A DNA stretch of 28,774 bases. Source: Dinochytrium kinnereticum (lineage: Eukaryota > Chytridiomycota > Chytridiomycetes > Chytridiales > Chytridiaceae). Below are positions 24,387-28,774 of this stretch, piece by piece. The translations under genes were made by a program, and so were the position numbers. The notes under the pieces were generated by a model that worked only from the letters and a program-made list of their open reading frames with translations, was not told the DNA's origin and made no database searches. Within the stretch, counting starts at the first letter, position 1, and each line of letters starts with the position of its first letter. The DNA is taken from the NCBI GenBank assembly GCA_027604005.1, contig JADGJT010000304.1, forward strand, positions 1-28,774, given 5' to 3'.

Positions 24387-26316
24387 ATGAGCGACCGGGC
24401 TATACTGCGTTTACAACGGGAGCTCCTGGATATCATGAGAAATCCGGAACATCAGATCCATCTGCATTATTCAGATAGCAACATGAAGCATGTTCATGCT
24501 TTATTAACAGGACCTCCTAAAAGTCCTTATTGGTGAGAAGACGTATCATGATGTAGCATTGACTGGTTCAGTCTTGGCATGTTTGTAAGAGACAGGTTTC
24601 CTACCCCATAGTTACGTTTTAGGACTTCATGATCAATTTCCCAGATGATTACCCAAGTGGGCCACCGAAAGGTAATCCAAGAAATCATCAAGTTACTAAA
24701 TGGGTAGTCTTGGCTTTGACAACAAATAATGGAAGGGTGAGATTCAACCCAAATATTTATGCCAGGTAAGATACTGTGAATACATTTAACTTACATTCAA
24801 AGCGGAAAAGTCTGTTTGAGCATTTTGGGAACATGGTTTGCATTTATTACAATGACTGACAACTTACATGCCACAGGCGAGGAGAACCTGGTGAGCAATG
24901 GAGCTCTGCCCATGGTGTATGGAGTGTTCTGCTCTCCATCCAATCGTTAATGTCGGATAAGGTACTGATGACTTTTAATCAATGTTTAATTTTTTGCCTT
25001 ATAGCCGTATTTAAATGAGGTTCGTTTAAGAATAGATTATCGCCTAACGGTTGAACAGCCTGGGTTTGAAAACACCTCTGATCAGAAGGTTATAGAGGAA
25101 TACAACAGAAAGATCATGCATGGTTGATTTTCTTTTGACAAGCATTAAACTTGAAATTCAGAGACGTTGCGTGTGTCGGTTTGTGTACGTATGGAAGGAA
25201 TTCTTGGTATTGAGAGCAAGGAAAGCACCCCCTCGTCGTCATTAAATCGACCCTTTTGCACTTGCCGAGAGAAAAGTCCGTTTGAAGATCTATGCAAAAG
25301 GACTTTTCTTCTCTACTACGACATTTACATGGTTAGTCACATTCTAACCATATTTTCTAATATATAATCAGGACGCTATAGAAAAAGAAATTGCAAAAGG
25401 TATTAAGGACGGTCAAAAATTCGTACGGAACCCGTTTGAGGGGTTAAGTAACTCGATGGACGGTAAGAGCGCAATATCAGACTTCATCTCACAACTCAGG
25501 CCATTTCCATTATACAACTATTCGCCAGAGGTTGACGGATATATACAAGCTCCTAACTTCCGAGGCCGATACATGGCTAAGGTACTTTTGTAAGTAACCT
25601 AGTTAACTTACCAGTAGAAACTCCCTTCAGTGGATTTCGGAGGAAACCACTGCGGCAAGCAATCTTAAGAGCCAGGTCTTTTTGCATTTATGTGGAGATG
25701 CTTACCTTGCTTGTAGTTTGATCAGATAAACGAATCGAAGGAGTTCGAGAATTCGATGACACTAGAGCTTGAAGAAAAGAACCCTTTCGTGTGGATCATT
25801 ACCATTCTTGGAGCTCTCGGAACTCATTTTGAAGGGGGAATGTTCCAGGCCAAAATTGTATTCCATAACGGCTTTCCAGAGGTGATGCCGAGAGTCCGTT
25901 TTTTGGTTGAGGTTTTCCATCCACATATCACGAAAGACGGGGTCCCTTACTACACGTAAGTACAATATATTTGTTCAGCCTCCGTTTTTTCTCCCAATCA
26001 TTTTTTACTCCTATATCTATACCTTTATCCTATTTGTGTCAGCTTTGTCGTGCTTCGTTCTAATTCAGCAACTCTATGTGTTGTAATATAGAGTAAAGCG
26101 ACCTGAAGATGTACCCCAACACCTTGCTGCCCTTTTACGCCTTTTTGAAAATGATCCGGACAGGTTAGCTTGGATAATAGCGTAAACTCATATTCTAGCT
26201 CGCCAGCAACTCATGTGAACATACGAGCGGCTAATCTGTTTTTTGGATCTGCAGAGGAAAAGCGCGACTATGGCAGGAATGCAAGACGGTGTGCTCAGAG
26301 AAGCGTCGAGTATTAG
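24387..26316 (+). CDS. UBE2Z-like ubiquitin-conjugating enzyme with a second, cysteine-less UBC domain
   Basis: Fifteen exons sum to 1293 nt (430 aa): 24387-24532, 24572-24584, 24623-24671, 24708-24765, 24803-24835, 24877-24961, 25005-25019, 25059-25122, 25162-25331, 25372-25462, 25500-25581, 25618-25675, 25717-25955, 26092-26163, 26199-26316. Residues 1-150 are an active E2 fold: LQRELLDIM, FPDDYPSGPPK, RVRFNPNIYA, catalytic Cys93 in SGKVCLSILGTW, LLSIQSLM, NEPGFE. Residues 150-270 match the UBE2Z C-terminal extension (TLRVSVCVRMEGI, FLLYYDIYMDAIEKE, DGHFHYTTIRQRL). Residues ~290-430 repeat a UBC fold: NPFVWIITILGALGTHFEGG, FHNGFPEVMPRVRF, FHPHITKDGVPYYT, with Tyr where the Cys should be. 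Exons 2 and 7 are only 13 and 15 nt. UBE2Z works with the E1 UBA6 in animals; a partner here is unknown. Confidence 0.93.
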
Positions 26317-26561
26317 CACAAAGATCATGATTTATTTCTTAGGCATTTTGATTCTCTTGCAAGAACCATACCCATGTATATTACACGAAAATAAACCTAT
26401 CATATGGAAAACTTTGAGAAAAGGTTTGAAGTACACTCTGCTAGATTGCTTGGTTCAGTTTATCTCAATAAAGTATATCGCCCAAACTGAAAGAAAGGCT
26501 CACTACCGGTGCGCCGGAGACGGAGTTTAATATTTTCAGGTTGTAAGTGCTTGCAGCGTCT

Positions 26562-26834
26562 CTATAGGGCCCCATTGAAATGGACATACATGATCAAACA
26601 ACCTTTGTTTTTTTTTCTTTTCTTTTTAGCAACTATGACAAATAAAAGTTGTCGGGGGGGCTCTATCCATTCAATAAACTGGAGAAAGTCAGATACTAGA
26701 CATACAAGTACTCTGAGTTTATGTGATGGTTGGAGAGAAGAAGATTTATGACTAAATACACTATCCTTATGTCGGTTAGCTCTCCAGCAAGACAATAGTA
26801 TTCCAGCTCCGATTAGTGTAGCGGCCATCAACAT
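26562..26834 (-). CDS. Weak candidate: small membrane-spanning open frame
   Basis: A minus-strand frame of 90 residues from the first Met starts with a hydrophobic helix (MLMAATLIGAGILLSCW) and ends basic (AKKKRKKNKG). In frame upstream, without an ATG, it reads CWEYLDAWVNRRTSELINDL, so it might be the last exon of a spliced gene convergent with the E2, which would fit the alternating layout. I recognise no family. It could equally be chance. Confidence 0.2.
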   Translation of the reverse strand: MLMAATLIGAGILLSCWRANRHKDSVFSHKSSSLQPSHKLRVLVCLVSDFLQFIEWIEPPRQLLFVIVAKKKRKKNKGCLIMYVHFNGAL

Positions 26835-26887
26835 AAAAATAATTAAATCATTAATTAGTTCCGAAGTCCTTCGGTTGACCCATGCAT

Positions 26888-26988
26888 CTAAATATTCCCA
26901 GCAGACAAAATTTCGTTTTATTTATGGTTAGTCGCTTCCTTGCCCCCATCTTCCATCCGTCTTCACTCACCTAAATATTCCCAGCAGA
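26888..26988. repeat. 18-bp direct repeat, two copies 83 bp apart
   Basis: The sequence CTAAATATTCCCAGCAGA occurs at 26888-26905 and 26971-26988. On the minus strand each copy ends in AATATTTAG; the upstream copy is followed directly by GTGAGTG, a strong 5' splice site, and the downstream copy ends in AG. The two copies thus bracket an intron-like stretch. Confidence 0.8.
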
Positions 26989-27223
26989 AAACATGGGAAT
27001 ATGTGGTGCGACCATTTTAATTCTTACTCCCCATCCCACGGCTGATGACCAGCATCCCAGGCTTTGAATGGCATTCTAACATGTGTAGCATTGAATTATA
27101 GAGCCGTACTTTAATCACAGCTGTCGCAGGTCTACAAGGACCTAAAGGACCCATCTCTAATTAAAGGTTAGGTCCCAATTAAGTCAGACGTATTTTAAAC
27201 TTTCGAAGGTCTCTAGCCCCATG

Positions 27224-27708
27224 TGTTAGGATTTAAGGCACATTGCCGACCCAACAAACATAATAAACAGGATCTTATTATCAACTAGTCATCTAGTTAT
27301 GGATATCTACCCTGAGGATGGCTACTAAGCCGTCTGCCGACGTTCCAGCCTCCATGCTGGTCAAGGGCACGTCGTTCTATACCATACAAGGCCAAGCCTC
27401 TCATAACCTCCAGACAAGGTAAGTCATCTCTGTGTCTCCCACACCTTAGACCTCCTTCAGCCTGCAAGGACCTTTGAGATGTTGCCTCCACCTTATGTCT
27501 AGCCCTTTGGCCTAGCCATGAGGTCTCACTGATAACTCTTACTCATCAGTGACTCTCTTACTGACCTGCTACAGACTCTCAGTCTCTCTACTGAGTCTGC
27601 TTCTCTAATCTCTCTTATATATGCAAGTACTTTATCTATATTCAGTACACCAAAAAATATTTGCTTCTATCTTTGGCATCCAAGCCTTCATGCCGCATAT
27701 TTGCGACA
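27224..27708 (-). mobile_element. Probable copia-type LTR (3' LTR of the decayed element)
   Basis: On the minus strand the end of the retrotransposon polyprotein is followed by a purine tract, GCCGAGGGGAAG, then TGTCGCAAATATG. That arrangement, a purine tract next to TGT, is the usual polypurine tract and LTR start of Ty1/copia elements. The far end is inferred at TCCTAACA (27224), giving about 485 bases with TGT/ACA ends. A TATATAAG box lies inside at 27614-27621 (minus), as expected of an LTR promoter. The outer boundary is a guess, since no second copy is in the window. Confidence 0.5.
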
Positions 27709-27719
27709 CTTCCCCTCGG
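27709..27719 (-). other. Polypurine tract of the copia element
   Basis: The minus-strand sequence CCGAGGGGAAG lies immediately upstream of the LTR start and downstream of the polyprotein stop (27772). In copia elements this tract primes plus-strand DNA synthesis. Confidence 0.55.
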
Positions 27720-27771
27720 CATCAGGCTTGTGATGTCGAGATCAACTCAAACTCACTCAACTTCCTCAAAT

Positions 27772-28774
27772 TCAGAAGCTTAGTCCCAGGAAGATATCTG
27801 CTCTAACTACCTTAGTTAGCAGATCTTCAGGTTGTGCTTCTCCTGCAATATGATCCACACGGATAATTCCATTCTCAGCCTCTTCACGAACTTGGAAGAA
27901 CTTTGGATCAATGTGTCTATTGTCATGGGTTCAACTTTAGTCTTCACTATAGAGACAACTGCTGAATTATCCTCATGAATTATCATGGGCTTCTTCATTT
28001 CCATCTTCCCCGACTCAATCGTGTACATAATGCTCTTGCATTCCTGAACACACTCATATAATGAAATGAGTTCTGTTTCTGCTGACGATGTACCAGTAAT
28101 ACCCTGTTTCCCCGATCTCCATGATACTAAAGATCCAGAAACCTTCACTGGGTATCCTGTCTGACTTTTGGAATCAGGTGGGCTGAAGTATTGTTAATGA
28201 GTCACGAGGAAAATACAAAACAGAAGTTCTGCGTACTAACAAGGTAACTGAACACGTGTTTGACTCCTTTTCCAATGTCGTGGAGCTGGGTCATGACAAT
28301 GTCTTGCCAATAAACCCACTGCAAACGAAGTATCAGGTCGCGAGGTCACAGCCAGATACATTGAGGCTTCAATTGCTGACCTATACGGAACATCTGGTTC
28401 CAACCTGTCCTAATCATCTCGTCTACTGTGCAGCAAAGATTTCGGAGCACTCTGCGGGATATCGGCCTATGGAGTGTCTGCTGGACGCGCATCAGTCATA
28501 GAAAATCTCTCCAAGATCTTTCTAATATACTTGCGCTGGTGCAATGATGCTTCACCATCTTTGGTCCATTCTATAATCATCCCTATTGAATGTGAAAGTC
28601 AACCAAGACTTCTCAACTTAAATTGATCTCTCAGGATTCTGTGAAGTTATGAATAACTGTCACCGAAAAGGCACAAGTGCATCATACTTAGTGCGCAAAC
28701 ATTGTTTAATGATTATTGCTTATATAGCGCCGATGACGCGTAAGACGCGTATTGGTGATTTAGAAGTGAAGATA
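27772..28774 (-). pseudogene. Decayed Ty1/copia polyprotein: reverse transcriptase end and RNase H
   Basis: The minus strand reads, from the right edge, the last part of a copia reverse transcriptase (GEASLHQRKYIRKILERFSM, then SAIEASMYLAVTSRPDTSFA, ARHCHDPAPRHW) and then RNase H (GSLVSWRSGKQGITGTSSAE, HEDNSAVVSIV, PEDLLTK). At least four in-frame stops interrupt it, near 28482, 28412, 28240 and 28196. There is also a deletion between the HW motif and the GYP-V block, and a frameshift before PEDLLTK. It cannot encode a working protein. The 5' portion lies beyond the window. Family assignment is secure from motif order. Confidence 0.9.

Larger units (their letters stand above)
26317..27223. 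other. Spacer between the tandem E2 and the retrotransposon LTR
   Basis: About 900 bases without a gene I can support. It is AT-rich and contains a T-rich tract near 26608-26629, an 18-bp direct repeat near 26.9 kb, and one weak minus-strand hydrophobic open frame (listed separately). An AATAAA lies near 26639 on the + strand and could end the E2 transcript. Confidence 0.5.

Noticed and set aside
24387..26316. Two separate E2 genes instead of one
   Set aside because: Fifteen exons keep a single frame with no stop between the domains, and the linker matches the UBE2Z C-terminal extension.
27297..27806. Short open frames inside the LTR region
   Set aside because: They lie in non-coding LTR sequence and have no recognisable domain.

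Overview
The window is a piece of a eukaryotic nuclear genome, most likely fungal. Almost every gene is cut by short GT-AG introns. The genes encode a nucleated, mitochondrion-bearing cell: a spliceosomal Sm protein, mitochondrial ribosomal proteins, GPI-anchor synthesis, a Golgi/endosomal TM9 protein and beta-oxidation enzymes. A fungal-type ATP synthase subunit h (Atp14) supports a fungus. A large TmcB-like membrane protein, a family I associate with chytrids and other flagellated or amoeboid protists, suggests a zoosporic (chytrid-like) fungus. The phylum assignment is inference.

Layout, left to right. Acyl-CoA oxidase (3' part, +) and a 3-ketoacyl/acetyl-CoA thiolase (+) form a beta-oxidation pair. 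Next come mitochondrial bS18m (-), a HIRIP3-type histone chaperone (+), a G3BP-like NTF2/RRM protein (+), ATP synthase subunit h (-), TM9SF3 (+), GPI mannosyltransferase 2/PIG-V (-), SmD1 (+), a large unrecognised charged/coiled-coil protein (-), a TmcB-like membrane protein (+), mitochondrial mL46 (-) and a UBE2Z-type tandem E2 (+). The last ~1.5 kb holds a decayed Ty1/copia retrotransposon (-) with a probable LTR.

From bS18m onward most genes alternate strand. Five divergent pairs have start codons separated by only 32 to 86 bp (bS18m/HIRIP3, ATP14/TM9SF3, PIG-V/SmD1, unknown/TmcB, mL46/E2). Convergent stops can be 19 to 38 bp apart. I joined exons by hand and checked phase. Complete in-frame models result for thiolase (400 aa), bS18m (140), HIRIP3 (454), G3BP-like (569), Atp14 (138), TM9SF3 (579), SmD1 (117), mL46 (244) and the tandem E2 (430). 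PIG-V, the unknown gene and the TmcB-like gene are only partly resolved at the exon level.

The window has two textures. The first ~11.3 kb has GC-rich exons, longer spacers, and introns stuffed with homopolymers (T runs to 24, C runs to 21). The rest is more AT-rich and tightly packed, with introns of about 36 to 60 nt. The change falls inside TM9SF3, whose protein is continuous across it, which argues against a simple misassembly. I found no tRNA, rRNA or CRISPR. The least understood items are the orphan gene at 15.7-18.9 kb, the TmcB-like protein, and the tandem E2 with a second UBC domain that has lost its cysteine.
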